Below, one piece after another: positions 1 to 8,008 of a DNA stretch of 11,876 bases. This DNA is from Ruminococcaceae bacterium UBA3220 (GTDB lineage: Bacteria; Bacillota; Clostridia; Oscillospirales; Acutalibacteraceae), in assembly GCA_002363095.1 (NCBI GenBank), contig DEWC01000019.1, forward strand, positions 3,066 through 14,941, given 5' to 3'. Position numbers and translations under genes: made by a program. A model generated the notes under the pieces. The model made no database searches. It was not told where the DNA came from and was given only the letters and a program-made list of their open reading frames with translations. Each line of letters starts with the position of its first letter. The first letter of the stretch is position 1.

Positions 1-1044
1 GTTCTGTTCTCGCTGTTTGCCATTTTGGCATCATTTGGAATAGGTTCGATGGGTCAGGTAAATAAGATAGTCCTCAATATAAAAAGCGCTTTTGAAATAC
101 GGACTTTGGAAGATACCAAAGTTTTCGGAAGTGTTTCTCTTTACGCCGTTATCATAGGCCTTGCGCTTGTTGCTTTGGCGTCGCTCATAATCCTCGGAGG
201 ACTTCGCCGAATAGCAGCTTTTGCAGAAAAGGTTATCCCCTTTATGGTTGTTGCCTATGTTCTCGGAGCGCTTGTAATTATAGGTAAAAACTACTCTCGG
301 ATTCTACCGGCTTTCGGCGCAATATTCAAAAATGCGTTTACCCCCATAGCGGCGATAGGCGGTGTTAGCGGATATATGCTCAAAACCGTTATCGATAAGA
401 CAATGACACAGGGATTTAAACGCGGAGTTTTTTCAAACGAAGCAGGTCTCGGCTCCTCGGTTATGGTACACTCGAATTCAAATGTTAAAGAGCCCGTTAA
501 GCAGGGAATGTGGGGCATTTTCGAGGTCTTTGCCGACACAATAGTAGTCTGCACTATAACCGCCCTTGTGGTTCTCACCTCCGGCGTTTATAACCTCTCG
601 ACCGGTGTGGCGGCAGGTGAGGACGCAACGCTGGTTGCGAGCGCTTTCAACTCGGTATTCTCTTTCGGGAATATCGGCGAAAGGTTTGTGGCGATTGCAA
701 TGCTTCTGTTTGCCTTCACAACCGTTATCGGCTGGTCGCACTACGGCACAAAGGCGTGGGAATATCTTTTCGGAACAAAGAGTACGGTGGTATTCAAAGT
801 CATACATATTGCTACAATAATGCTCGGCGCTATTATGACTTCATCGCTTGCGTGGGACATTTCGGACACATTCAACGGTCTTATGATGATGCCGAACCTC
901 GTAGGAGTAGTAGCGCTTTCGCCGCTGGTTATGAAAATCACAAAGAACTATATCGACAGGCGCATCCGCAAAAAAGATGTTAAGCCGATACTTTCGTATG
1001 ACGCCGATATTCAAAGTGAAGCAGAAGCACATATTGATGATTGA
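1..1044 (+). CDS. Alanine/sodium symporter (AGCS family), C-terminal part, 5' end outside the window
   Basis: This is the carboxy-terminal 347 residues of a sodium:alanine (amino acid:cation) symporter of the AGCS family, a polytopic inner-membrane importer. The reading frame is open from base 1, so the true start lies to the left; family members are usually 450-500 residues, so roughly 100-150 residues are missing. Family hallmarks are visible: FGIGSMGQ near the window edge, the signature KRGVFSNEAGLGSS at about residues 140-153, the following QGMWGIFEVFADT, and FAFTTVIGWSHYG at about 237-249. Several hydrophobic segments alternate with short loops, and the end is a charged cytoplasmic tail. 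The TTG at base 25 is internal to a conserved helix and is not a plausible start. The gene ends just before a strong terminator, so it is the last gene of its transcript. The family call is very secure; the substrate (alanine, glycine or another small amino acid) is inferred. Confidence 0.95.
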   Translation, partial: VLFSLFAILASFGIGSMGQVNKIVLNIKSAFEIRTLEDTKVFGSVSLYAVIIGLALVALASLIILGGLRRIAAFAEKVIPFMVVAYVLGALVIIGKNYSRILPAFGAIFKNAFTPIAAIGGVSGYMLKTVIDKTMTQGFKRGVFSNEAGLGSSVMVHSNSNVKEPVKQGMWGIFEVFADTIVVCTITALVVLTSGVYNLSTGVAAGEDATLVASAFNSVFSFGNIGERFVAIAMLLFAFTTVIGWSHYGTKAWEYLFGTKSTVVFKVIHIATIMLGAIMTSSLAWDISDTFNGLMMMPNLVGVVALSPLVMKITKNYIDRRIRKKDVKPILSYDADIQSEAEAHIDD

Positions 1045-1058
1045 CACATAAGCATAAC

Positions 1059-1094
1059 AAAAGCCGGACTTTTATGTGAGTCCGGCTTTTATCA
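1059..1094. terminator. Intrinsic terminator after the AGCS symporter (bidirectional)
   Basis: A perfect 12-bp inverted repeat pairs AAAAGCCGGACT (1059-1070) with AGTCCGGCTTTT (1079-1090) around an 8-base loop. It starts 14 bases after the symporter stop codon. The GC-rich centre flanked by A and T runs works on both strands, so it could also have terminated the minus-strand transporter gene whose remnant ends at 1103. Confidence 0.93.
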
Positions 1095-1102
1095 TATTCG
1101 GT

Positions 1103-1249
1103 TTATTCTTTTGCTTTATCTGTTTTCCGGTTTCCGAGAACGACGCCGAATATTTTAAATATGCCGAACCTTTCGTCCTTAAAGAACAAAAAGGCGAGGG
1201 AAACATATAACAGGGTGCCGACTTGTTTTAGAAGGGCAGTTTTTGTCTT
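1103..1249 (-). pseudogene. 3' remnant of a membrane transporter gene, possibly DMT/EamA family
   Basis: Read on the minus strand, this stretch is open for 48 codons and ends in TAA at 1105-1103. There is no start codon with a ribosome binding site, and an in-frame TAA sits at 1252-1250. The peptide contains TALLKQVGTLLYVSLAFLFF followed by KDERFGIFKIFGVVLG and then a short charged tail. A hydrophobic helix, then a K-D/E-E-R turn, then a second glycine-containing helix is the arrangement at the end of EamA-type drug/metabolite transporters (usually about 290-300 residues). Upstream of codon 1 the DNA becomes AT-rich and non-coding, so the front 80% or more of the gene is gone. The tail lies next to the terminator at 1059-1090, where an intact gene would end. 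The coding character is clear to me; the family name is a tentative reading of a short fragment, and another polytopic membrane protein is possible. Confidence 0.55.
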
Positions 1250-1299
1250 TTAAATGCAAGCAATAAAAAATAAAAGTTTTAAAATTTTGAAAATAAATG

Positions 1300-1328
1300 T
1301 TGCATTTTCACGCCGTTTGTGATATTAT
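1300..1328 (+). promoter_or_regulatory. Promoter of the tRNA-Arg gene
   Basis: A -35 box TTGCAT (1300-1305) and a -10 box TATTAT (1323-1328) are separated by exactly 17 bases, in AT-rich DNA. The predicted start is at about 1335, some 25 bases before the mature tRNA 5' end, which fits a short leader removed by RNase P. Confidence 0.7.
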
Positions 1329-1359
1329 ACTATGGCGGTCAAAAAACAGAATAATATTT

Positions 1360-1436
1360 GCGCCGGTAGCTCAGCTGGATAGAGCGTCTGGCTACGGACC
1401 AGAAGGTCGGGAGTTCGAATCTTCTCCGGCGCGCCA
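1360..1436 (+). tRNA. tRNA-Arg, anticodon ACG
   Basis: A complete 77-base tRNA cloverleaf is readable. The 7-bp acceptor stem GCGCCGG (1360-1366) pairs perfectly with CCGGCGC (1426-1432). The D stem is GCTC/GAGC (1369-1372 and 1382-1385). The anticodon stem TCTGG/CCAGA (1387-1391 and 1399-1403) encloses the loop CTACGGA with ACG at 1394-1396. The T arm has the TTCGAAT loop and two G-U pairs in its stem. The discriminator is G (1433) and the CCA end is encoded (1434-1436). ACG is read as ICG after adenosine deamination by TadA in bacteria, so this tRNA decodes CGU, CGC and CGA. It is a single-gene unit with its own promoter and terminator. Confidence 0.97.
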
Positions 1437-1478
1437 AAAAGCAGGATAGCCCGTTTGGGGTGTCTTGCTTTTTCTTTT
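1436..1478 (+). terminator. Intrinsic terminator of the tRNA-Arg transcript
   Basis: A 17-bp stem begins at the A of the tRNA CCA end: the left arm at 1436-1452 and the right arm at 1457-1473 close a GTTT loop. All positions pair (two G-U pairs) except one G-G mismatch. The right arm ends in TTTTT, and CTTTT follows. Confidence 0.9.
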
Positions 1479-1532
1479 ATTAAAACGGGAAGATACGAAC
1501 AGGACGGTTTTGCATGCGGTTTTATTTAAATG

Positions 1533-1561
1533 TTGACGGAAATGGCTATATATGGTACAAT
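1533..1561 (+). promoter_or_regulatory. Main promoter of the surface-glycan gene cluster
   Basis: TTGACG (1533-1538) and TACAAT (1556-1561) lie 17 bases apart, and a TGG just before the -10 gives an extended -10 element. It is the best sigma-A type promoter seen upstream of the seven glycan genes. The predicted start at about 1568 gives a leader of about 117 bases. The leader contains a direct repeat GCGATATT (1587-1594 and 1597-1604), but I see no recognisable riboswitch or leader peptide in it. Confidence 0.75.
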
Positions 1562-1684
1562 AATTACTAATATGGAAAATTAGGATGCGATATTCGGCGA
1601 TATTTATCTTACAACGCTTTTAAAAATGATTTGATAATAAATCTTGCTGTTTTCCGAAATTTAAGGAAAAGGGGGGCTCTTGAT

Positions 1685-3787
1685 TTGACAGAAAGAATAA
1701 AAAAGTATTATTCTTTCGCTTTATTTCCTGTATATGCCGTAATTTTTTATATTGTTATAACGGCTTTAATGACTCCGCTCGGCGGCGGTAAATATTATGA
1801 TGTTAAAAATTCGACTCCCGTATTGTCTGGGAAAACCGGTCAGGAAATTATGCTCAACGACTGTAAAATCGAGGGCGACGCCTATATAGCTAATGGCGAA
1901 GACCCCTATGTTGTTTTTGATTGCTCAAGCGCACCGATACGGGTTTTTACAGTGAGTTTTTCTGCTGAAAAGAGCGATGCGGCCGTCTCTGTTTATTACG
2001 ACACGGGCGCCGGCTTTAACGAAAAAGAAACCTACACCATATTCATCGCGGACAATGAAAACCATATTTTCTATCCGATGAATAAAAACATCAGATATTT
2101 AAGATTTGATTTCAGGAATAAGCTTAAACTTGAAAAGGTCGATTTTTATAATGAATTAACAGTAGTCGATGCGGGAGCGCCTTCAAGCGGTGCAAATATA
2201 ATCATAATATTGAGCGCAAGCATCTTTTTGGCGGGACTTCTGACCTTTATTGAATATAAATTAAAGTTGCTTCTCAAAATTTTATCGGCGATAAAAAACA
2301 ACGGAAAATCCATCCTTTTGTTTGTAGCAGGGATTTGCGCTTCTGCCTTGATAGCGGTGGGGGCAACCTTGTTATTCTTAAGAGGGAAGCCGTTTAATCT
2401 ATATATTTTTATATTTTTCTTTACTTTCTTTGCAATTATTCTCGAGGCGTTTTTCTTTTGGAAAACGGTTATCGAAAAAACCGAGAGGCTGTTTCTCGCG
2501 ATTTGCCTGACTCTCGGATTTATGATGATTTTCGCAACTCCAGCCGGTCATGTTTCATGGGACGATGGCATCCATTACAAATATGCCCTTTCCACCACAT
2601 CTTCGCAAACGCAGTATTCACGGGCGGATGCCATTGTTATGAAGGTGTCATCCCTTTCCCGACCCGGCGACAGCTTATCGGAAAACATTCAAAGAAACAT
2701 CTTTTTTAACGGGGAGGACGAGTATTCCGCAGGGGAGCTGAAATTCAATCTTAACATTCCGCATTTCTGTTCCGGCGTTACCATTAAGCTTTTAAGATAC
2801 TTGGGATTTTCCTTCTTCGCCGCCTTTATTCTCGGCAAGGTCCCGATTTTGCTTATTTATGCCTTTGTTTGTTATTTCGCGATAAAAAAGCTCAATTCGG
2901 GGAAAATGCTTTTGTCGGTTATAGCACTGTTTCCGACCTGTTTATTTGTGGCGTCAAACTATTCTTATGACTATTGGGTAATAGCTTTTTCATTCCTCGG
3001 GGTAGCCTATTATTATTCCGAAGTTCAAAAACCGCTTGAACCGATAAGCAACAAAGACACTATAATTATGTGCGGTGCCTTTTTGCTGGCGGCAATACCA
3101 AAGGCGATATATCTTACCTTGCTCGCCCTTCCTCTTCTTATGCCTAAGAAAAAGATATCGGATAAGAAAAAATATTATCTTACCTGTATCGCCGCATTTG
3201 TTTTCCTTGCAATACTCGTGCTTATAAAAGCAAAATCGAGCGTTTCGGGAAGCGGGGATATCCGTGGCGGAGAAAACATTGACCCTTCAGCGCAGTTGTC
3301 GGGGATACTCGCGCATCCTTTATCCTATGCCAAAATCCTGACCGGATTTTTAACAAAATATCTTTCGATAGGCACTATGAGGGAATATATTTCCTGCTTT
3401 GCCGCCGTAGGTATGTCAAAGAGCGCGCCGGTATTTATCTGCCTTATTATGGCGCTCGCCGTGATTGATAAGAATGAGCATGATATAAAAACGGCAAATC
3501 TTAAAGAAAAATCGGTTGCTCTTCTTGTGCTGATAATCACTTCCGCCATGATGGCGACGGCGCTTTATATTGACTTTACGCCGGTAGGTCTTAACACGAT
3601 AAACGGTTGTCAGGAAAGATATCTGCTTCCGCTTATTTTTCCGGTTTTCTATACGATAGGCAGTTTTGAGGACTATATAAAGCTCGGCAAAAAGAACAGA
3701 ACATTTATAAATCTCGCTTCCTTCGGGCTTTGCTCTATCGGAGTATTAAATGATTTCTATAATATGATTTTAATAAAAATGCTGTAA
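1685..3787 (+). CDS. DUF2142 family polytopic membrane protein with an extracytoplasmic N-terminal domain
   Basis: This 700-residue membrane protein matches the DUF2142 family, found in surface-polysaccharide clusters and thought to be related to GT-C (polyprenyl-phosphate-sugar dependent) glycosyltransferases. Family features visible here are the loop after a transmembrane helix with ATPAGHVSWDDGIHY (Asp293, Asp294, His297, where relatives have PPDE..H) and the carboxy-terminal GCQERYLLPLIFP (Arg645, Tyr646). The order is one helix at about 11-29, a hydrophilic strand-rich region at about 32-165 that looks like a beta-sandwich outside the membrane, then about ten or more helices. I place the start at TTG 1685, eight bases after the purine run AAGGAAAAGGGGGG; the in-frame TTG at 1631 has no ribosome binding site and would add 18 residues of poor context. 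It is the first gene of the cluster, ten bases before the next. A role as glycan transferase or polymerase on the outer membrane face is inference. Confidence 0.82.
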   Translation: MTERIKKYYSFALFPVYAVIFYIVITALMTPLGGGKYYDVKNSTPVLSGKTGQEIMLNDCKIEGDAYIANGEDPYVVFDCSSAPIRVFTVSFSAEKSDAAVSVYYDTGAGFNEKETYTIFIADNENHIFYPMNKNIRYLRFDFRNKLKLEKVDFYNELTVVDAGAPSSGANIIIILSASIFLAGLLTFIEYKLKLLLKILSAIKNNGKSILLFVAGICASALIAVGATLLFLRGKPFNLYIFIFFFTFFAIILEAFFFWKTVIEKTERLFLAICLTLGFMMIFATPAGHVSWDDGIHYKYALSTTSSQTQYSRADAIVMKVSSLSRPGDSLSENIQRNIFFNGEDEYSAGELKFNLNIPHFCSGVTIKLLRYLGFSFFAAFILGKVPILLIYAFVCYFAIKKLNSGKMLLSVIALFPTCLFVASNYSYDYWVIAFSFLGVAYYYSEVQKPLEPISNKDTIIMCGAFLLAAIPKAIYLTLLALPLLMPKKKISDKKKYYLTCIAAFVFLAILVLIKAKSSVSGSGDIRGGENIDPSAQLSGILAHPLSYAKILTGFLTKYLSIGTMREYISCFAAVGMSKSAPVFICLIMALAVIDKNEHDIKTANLKEKSVALLVLIITSAMMATALYIDFTPVGLNTINGCQERYLLPLIFPVFYTIGSFEDYIKLGKKNRTFINLASFGLCSIGVLNDFYNMILIKML

Positions 3788-3797
3788 GGAATAAAAA

Positions 3798-4940
3798 ATG
3801 AACATCTGCATTTTTTCTGCAAATTATCTTCCTAATATCGGCGGTATCGAACGCTATACATACTACTCTTCAAAAGAACTTGCAAAGCGCGGACATTCGG
3901 TAACGATTGTCACTTCAAATTTATATAATCTGCCGTCCAAAGAGGTTTCGGAGGATGGCGTAAAGATACTTCGCTATGATTGTATAAATCTTATCGGCGG
4001 ACGATTTCCTGTATTTAAGCATAACAAACTTCAAAAGGAAATTGATAAAGAGGTTATCGGTTCAAAGCCCGACCTTATAATCGCCAACGCAAGGTTTTAT
4101 TTTCATTCGCTTCACGCAATGAAACTTGCAAAGAAACACGGCGTCAGATGTATCTGTATAGAACACGGCACCATGCACCTTACCGTAAACAACAATTTTT
4201 TCGATTATTTAGGTGAGAAATTCGAGCATTTTCTGACTTGGATTGACAAAAAATACTGCAAAGAATACTACGGCGTTTCAAAAGCCGCCTGCGAATGGAG
4301 CGGACATTTCGGGATAGAATCAAAGGGCGTTTTATATAACTCGATTGATGTTGACGAAATTGAAACGATGCTTGAAAACCCTGTTACAAACTATAAAAAA
4401 GAACTCGGTTTAGGTGATAACACTACCGTTATAGCCTATACAGGCAGGATGATTCCCGAAAAAGGTGTCGATACCCTTGTGAATGCCTTTTTAAAACTTG
4501 AAACAGAAGATAAAGCGCTTATTCTTGCGGGCGACGGTCCGCTTTTCAAGGAAATAAAACAAAAGGATATAAAGAGTGTTTATCAACTCGGTAAGATTGA
4601 TTTTGAGCATGTTATCGCCATGCTTAAATCGACCGATATATTTTGCCTGCCCTCGCGTTCGGAGGGATTTTCAACCTCCGTTCTTGAAGCGGTTGCCACC
4701 AGATGTTATATTATAACAACAAAAACCGGCGGCACAAAGGAACTTATATCGGGCGGTGAGTACGGTACGCTTATGGACTCAAACTCGCCCGAAGAGGTTT
4801 TTTCGGCGCTGAATGACGCCGTTAATCATCCCGAAAAAAGGGAAAAGGCTGTAAAAAACGCCTATCAGCGACTTATTGATAATTTCACATGGAAAAAGAC
4901 CGTAGATAAACTTATTGATATAATAAAGGAAAACGGATAA
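3798..4940 (+). CDS. Glycosyltransferase family 4 (GT-B fold)
   Basis: This 380-residue cytosolic or membrane-associated retaining transferase should add a sugar from a nucleotide donor to the lipid-linked glycan. The N-terminal acceptor domain starts with a Rossmann strand (NICIFSANYLPNIGGIERY, residues 2-20); the GGIERY loop is typical of GT4. The donor half begins around YTGRMIPEKGVDTLVNAF, and LAGDGPLFKEI follows. The EX7E motif is present as Glu289 and Glu297 (EGFSTSVLE), and GGTKELI lies shortly after. The length is standard for the family. The start ATG is preceded by TAAGGA, which overlaps the stop codon of the upstream gene, so translation of the two is probably coupled. The donor sugar cannot be read from the sequence. 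The family call is very secure. Confidence 0.95.
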   Translation: MNICIFSANYLPNIGGIERYTYYSSKELAKRGHSVTIVTSNLYNLPSKEVSEDGVKILRYDCINLIGGRFPVFKHNKLQKEIDKEVIGSKPDLIIANARFYFHSLHAMKLAKKHGVRCICIEHGTMHLTVNNNFFDYLGEKFEHFLTWIDKKYCKEYYGVSKAACEWSGHFGIESKGVLYNSIDVDEIETMLENPVTNYKKELGLGDNTTVIAYTGRMIPEKGVDTLVNAFLKLETEDKALILAGDGPLFKEIKQKDIKSVYQLGKIDFEHVIAMLKSTDIFCLPSRSEGFSTSVLEAVATRCYIITTKTGGTKELISGGEYGTLMDSNSPEEVFSALNDAVNHPEKREKAVKNAYQRLIDNFTWKKTVDKLIDIIKENG

Positions 4941-4944
4941 ACAG

Positions 4945-6213
4945 ATGAAAAAACTTGCGTATAAACTACCGCCGAAGTCCTTAGGGATGGACGGCATCTT
5001 CAATATGATAGGCAGTATGGCAAACGCCTCGGTTTCGGTCATACTCCAGATAGTTGTAAGTTACCTTGCATATAAATCCCTCGGTATTATTTCTCTCGCT
5101 TACCCTTTGGCGCAGATGATGTATACCATAGGCGTTTTCGAGATGCGGAATATCCAGGTCACCGATGCAAAAAGGACTTTCGCTTTCGGCGATGTCTTTA
5201 TGTTCAGGATAATCTCAATAGCGGCAATGATTGCCTATGCCGTTTCTTATATACTTTACAAGTATTTTACAAACGCTTACACGAGGGCAGACGGAATAGT
5301 CGTTATTCTCTTGACCCTTTATATGGCGATATTGGCGTTTTCGGATGTTTTTCAGGGCGTATTGCATTTGAACGGTTACCTTTATTTATCCGGCCTTTCG
5401 TTAGCGGCAGTCACATTTTTGGCGGTTTGCACATTTTCATTGACCCTTTTTATAACAAGAAATATCATTATATCGGTCATACCGATGATAATTGTCGCAG
5501 GTATATGGGTACTCATTTATGATATACCTTTTGCCTCAAGCCTTGTAAAAATCCGTCCGAAATTTAATTTTAAGATACAAAGGGCGATATTCCTTTGCGC
5601 TCTGCCCGTATTCTTATCAAGCTTTTTGCAGCAGTATATCTTCAATGCTCAAAACGATGCGGTAAACCATTACGACAAAAGCGAAATGGGACTTTACGGA
5701 TGCCTTGTAAAACCGATATTTTTTATAAATCTTTTAAGCATTTTCGTCTTTCGCCCTTTGCTTGTATCCCTCTCGGAAAAGTGGGCGAATAAGGAATACA
5801 AAGGCTTTATAAAGACGGTAAGGCTGCTTTATTTATTTATCATAGCCATATTGGCGGCATCCCTTATTGGGGCTTATTTTCTCGCTCTTCCCGTGCTTTC
5901 GTTTATTTTTAAGAATGTTGACTTTTCGGGAACGAGAAATGAATTTTTGATTTTACTTGTCGCGGGAGGCTTTAGCGCGGGATGTTCGCTTACCCTTACT
6001 TTGCTTACGCTTATACGAAAGCAGGGATACGGGCTTATAGCCTATATAACGGTCGGGTTGACGGCATTTTTCCTGCCCGGAATTCTTGTTAAAAACTATA
6101 AATTGGGCGGCGCTTGCGTATCTTATTGTTTTGAGATGGGATTGCTGTTTTTCATATTGTTTTTTATCTTGTTGGTGTTTATAAAGAAAAGTATAAAATC
6201 GGATAAGCGGTGA
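4945..6213 (+). CDS. Wzx-type oligosaccharide flippase (MOP superfamily)
   Basis: This 422-residue integral membrane protein has about 12 hydrophobic helices and basic cytoplasmic loops. That layout, the opening (positively charged N-terminus, then IFNMIGSMANASVSVILQIVVSYL) and the position between glycosyltransferases fit the polysaccharide-biosynthesis branch of the MATE/MOP superfamily, which moves undecaprenyl-pyrophosphate-linked oligosaccharides across the membrane. It is shorter than many relatives (450-500 residues, often 14 helices). The start ATG at 4945 lies four bases after the previous stop, with AAAGGAAAACGGA upstream as ribosome binding site. It is the only transporter in the cluster, so it is the likely exporter of the product built by its neighbours. 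Sequence similarity among these proteins is low, so the call rests on topology and context as well as on sequence. Confidence 0.85.
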   Translation: MKKLAYKLPPKSLGMDGIFNMIGSMANASVSVILQIVVSYLAYKSLGIISLAYPLAQMMYTIGVFEMRNIQVTDAKRTFAFGDVFMFRIISIAAMIAYAVSYILYKYFTNAYTRADGIVVILLTLYMAILAFSDVFQGVLHLNGYLYLSGLSLAAVTFLAVCTFSLTLFITRNIIISVIPMIIVAGIWVLIYDIPFASSLVKIRPKFNFKIQRAIFLCALPVFLSSFLQQYIFNAQNDAVNHYDKSEMGLYGCLVKPIFFINLLSIFVFRPLLVSLSEKWANKEYKGFIKTVRLLYLFIIAILAASLIGAYFLALPVLSFIFKNVDFSGTRNEFLILLVAGGFSAGCSLTLTLLTLIRKQGYGLIAYITVGLTAFFLPGILVKNYKLGGACVSYCFEMGLLFFILFFILLVFIKKSIKSDKR

Positions 6214-6217
6214 AAAA

Positions 6218-7135
6218 GTGAAAAAGGTTTCTGTTTTATTGTCGATTTATAAACCGAATATCGTATTTTTGAAAAAACAACTTGTTTCTATTGACGAGCA
6301 GACCTATGATGATTTAGAACTTGTTGTCAGAAACGATTGCCCCGAAGATGATTATGATTATCCTTCACTTTTTAGTGAATGTCTTAAAAAAATTCCTTTT
6401 CGCATTATTGAAGGCGGGGAAAATCTCGGATACGCCAAGGCGTTTGAAAAAATGGTCTTTTGTGCCGAGGGCGAGTATGTTTCCTTTTGCGACCAGGATG
6501 ATATTTGGGATGAAGACAAGATAAAGCTATGTATTAAGGCTATCGAAAAAGAAAACGGAACATTTGTTGTCTGCGATAAAAGGATAATAGATAAGGATGA
6601 CAAAGTGGTATCGGAAAGCTACCGCAAAAGCACTAAGGCGGCCTGTGTCAACTGGAACACGGGCGATCCTATAACCGACAGGGCGATTTTTACCTGCTAT
6701 GCAACGGGGATGTCGATGATTGCAAGGACCGACGCGGTAAAAAAAGTTTGTCCCATCCCGGCAGGCTGCGCGCATGACCGCTGGTTCGCCGCCGCTCTTT
6801 CGGCGTCGGGCAAGGCGGTATATGTGGATAAACCTCTTGTTTCCTACAGAAGAACGGGCGAAAATGTTTCGGGGGTATTAAACGGCATAACCTCCAAGAA
6901 AAACTATTATTCAAAAAGAGCCGATAATTCGGAAGTTATTAAAGTCTTTAAGACCCTTTTCCCCGATTATGCGGGGCTTGAAAGAATAGAAAAATGCAAT
7001 AAAGCGAGAATAAAGGGAAACCCGTTTGGGATATTCAGGTATCGCGACCTGATACCGGAGGTCTATAAATATGAGATTGCCTTGAGCTTTTGCCCCGGCT
7101 TTCTCTTTCCGATAATTAAAAAAATACTTTTTTGA
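6218..7135 (+). CDS. Family 2 glycosyltransferase, rhamnosyltransferase-like
   Basis: This 305-residue inverting GT-A transferase faces the cytosol. The N-terminal strand VSVLLSIYKPN (4-14) is followed by LVVRND around 30-40, ENLGYAKAFEKM as the nucleotide-binding region, and the metal-binding signature CDQDDIW (Asp92, Asp94, Asp95, Trp97), which is typical of the rhamnosyltransferase-type GT2 group. A second conserved segment, PAGCAHDRWFAA, is the acceptor/catalytic-base region (HDRW where relatives have HDWW). The start is GTG 6218, four bases after the flippase stop codon. The likely role is adding a deoxyhexose or another sugar to the growing lipid-linked unit. The donor is not proven by the motif. 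Confidence 0.92.
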   Translation: MKKVSVLLSIYKPNIVFLKKQLVSIDEQTYDDLELVVRNDCPEDDYDYPSLFSECLKKIPFRIIEGGENLGYAKAFEKMVFCAEGEYVSFCDQDDIWDEDKIKLCIKAIEKENGTFVVCDKRIIDKDDKVVSESYRKSTKAACVNWNTGDPITDRAIFTCYATGMSMIARTDAVKKVCPIPAGCAHDRWFAAALSASGKAVYVDKPLVSYRRTGENVSGVLNGITSKKNYYSKRADNSEVIKVFKTLFPDYAGLERIEKCNKARIKGNPFGIFRYRDLIPEVYKYEIALSFCPGFLFPIIKKILF

Positions 7136-7149
7136 TATGGGGGATAAAA

Positions 7150-7995
7150 ATGTCGGAATTCTATAAAGCGGAAGAACTTGAAAAGATAAAAAAATGCGAA
7201 ATGCAGATATTTAGGGACTTTGCAAAGGTATGCGAAGAAAACGGTCTTAAATATTGGGGCATTGGCGGAACGGGATTGGGCGCCATTCGTCATAAGGGAT
7301 ATATTCCGTGGGACGATGACATTGATGTCGGTATGACCTATGACGATTATGTTAAACTCAATCAAATATTTATGCGCGATTTTGCGGATAAATATACCGT
7401 TGTTAATGCCGAAAATTTCGGCGACTATCCTGCCATGAACGAGCACATTTGTATGAACGGAACAAAGTTTATAACAAACGATGCGAAACGCCTTAAATAT
7501 CCGCAGGGTATATTCCTTGATATTTTCCCTTATTTTAAAACCCCCACCGATGATAAATTAAGGGTTAAGCACGGCAAATCAATGTGGTTTTGGGGCAAGG
7601 TCCTTATATTAAGACAAATCCCGTTCCCGGTTATTCCGTTTAAAGGGTTTAAGGCAAAAATCGTTCATTGCGGAACATTCGTCGTAAGCTGTTTATTAAA
7701 ACTCATTTTCACCCATAAATGGCTTTATAACAAGAATTTGAAGGTAAGCCTTAAATATGATGATTTGGAAGACTATTATTATATTTTCACCTCAAATCCA
7801 AAGTATAGGGACTGGTATTTTAAAAAGGATGTCAAAGAAACCATTGTAAAATACCCCTTTGAGGACACCGAGATGTGTTTCCCGAAAGACCTTGACGGTT
7901 ATCTTGTTTGTGCCTACGGCGATTATATGCAGCTTCCCCCTGAGGACAAGCGCGTAACCCATGCGCCTATTTATATGGAATTTCCGAAAGAATAA
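7150..7995 (+). CDS. LicD family phosphotransferase
   Basis: LicD proteins transfer phosphocholine, or another phospho-alcohol or phospho-sugar group, from a CDP-type donor to surface glycans such as teichoic acids or LPS. The 281-residue protein carries the family core close to the N-terminus: GGTGLGAIRHKGYIPWDDDI at residues 39-58, followed by Asp59, with the nucleotidyltransferase-fold acidic residues at Asp55-Asp57 and Asp59. The length is normal. The start ATG 7150 has the strong GGGGG purine run (7139-7143) six bases upstream. An in-frame TTG at 7132 overlaps the previous gene by four bases but has no comparable site. No choline uptake or activation genes (licA, licB, licC) are in the window, so the transferred group is unknown and may not be choline. 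The protein lies in the middle of the glycan cluster, which fits modification of the repeat unit. Confidence 0.95.
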   Translation: MSEFYKAEELEKIKKCEMQIFRDFAKVCEENGLKYWGIGGTGLGAIRHKGYIPWDDDIDVGMTYDDYVKLNQIFMRDFADKYTVVNAENFGDYPAMNEHICMNGTKFITNDAKRLKYPQGIFLDIFPYFKTPTDDKLRVKHGKSMWFWGKVLILRQIPFPVIPFKGFKAKIVHCGTFVVSCLLKLIFTHKWLYNKNLKVSLKYDDLEDYYYIFTSNPKYRDWYFKKDVKETIVKYPFEDTEMCFPKDLDGYLVCAYGDYMQLPPEDKRVTHAPIYMEFPKE

Positions 7996-8008
7996 AGGTA
8001 AAAGTTTT

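Noticed and set aside
291..1047. Several minus-strand and out-of-frame open frames inside the symporter gene
   Set aside because: They overlap a strongly conserved AGCS protein, have no ribosome binding sites and encode low-plausibility, arginine- or cysteine-rich peptides.
1631..1684. A longer DUF2142 protein starting at TTG 1631
   Set aside because: No ribosome binding site precedes it, whereas TTG 1685 follows a long purine-rich site and starts with a normal short cytoplasmic tail before the first helix.
1480..1684. Possible riboswitch or T-box in the leader of the glycan cluster
   Set aside because: No conserved T-box sequence, antiterminator/terminator pair or known aptamer pattern can be seen; the nearest terminator belongs to the tRNA and lies upstream of the promoter.
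7132..7149. A LicD start at TTG 7132 overlapping the preceding gene
   Set aside because: ATG 7150 has GGGGG at ideal spacing; the six extra residues are not part of the LicD family start.
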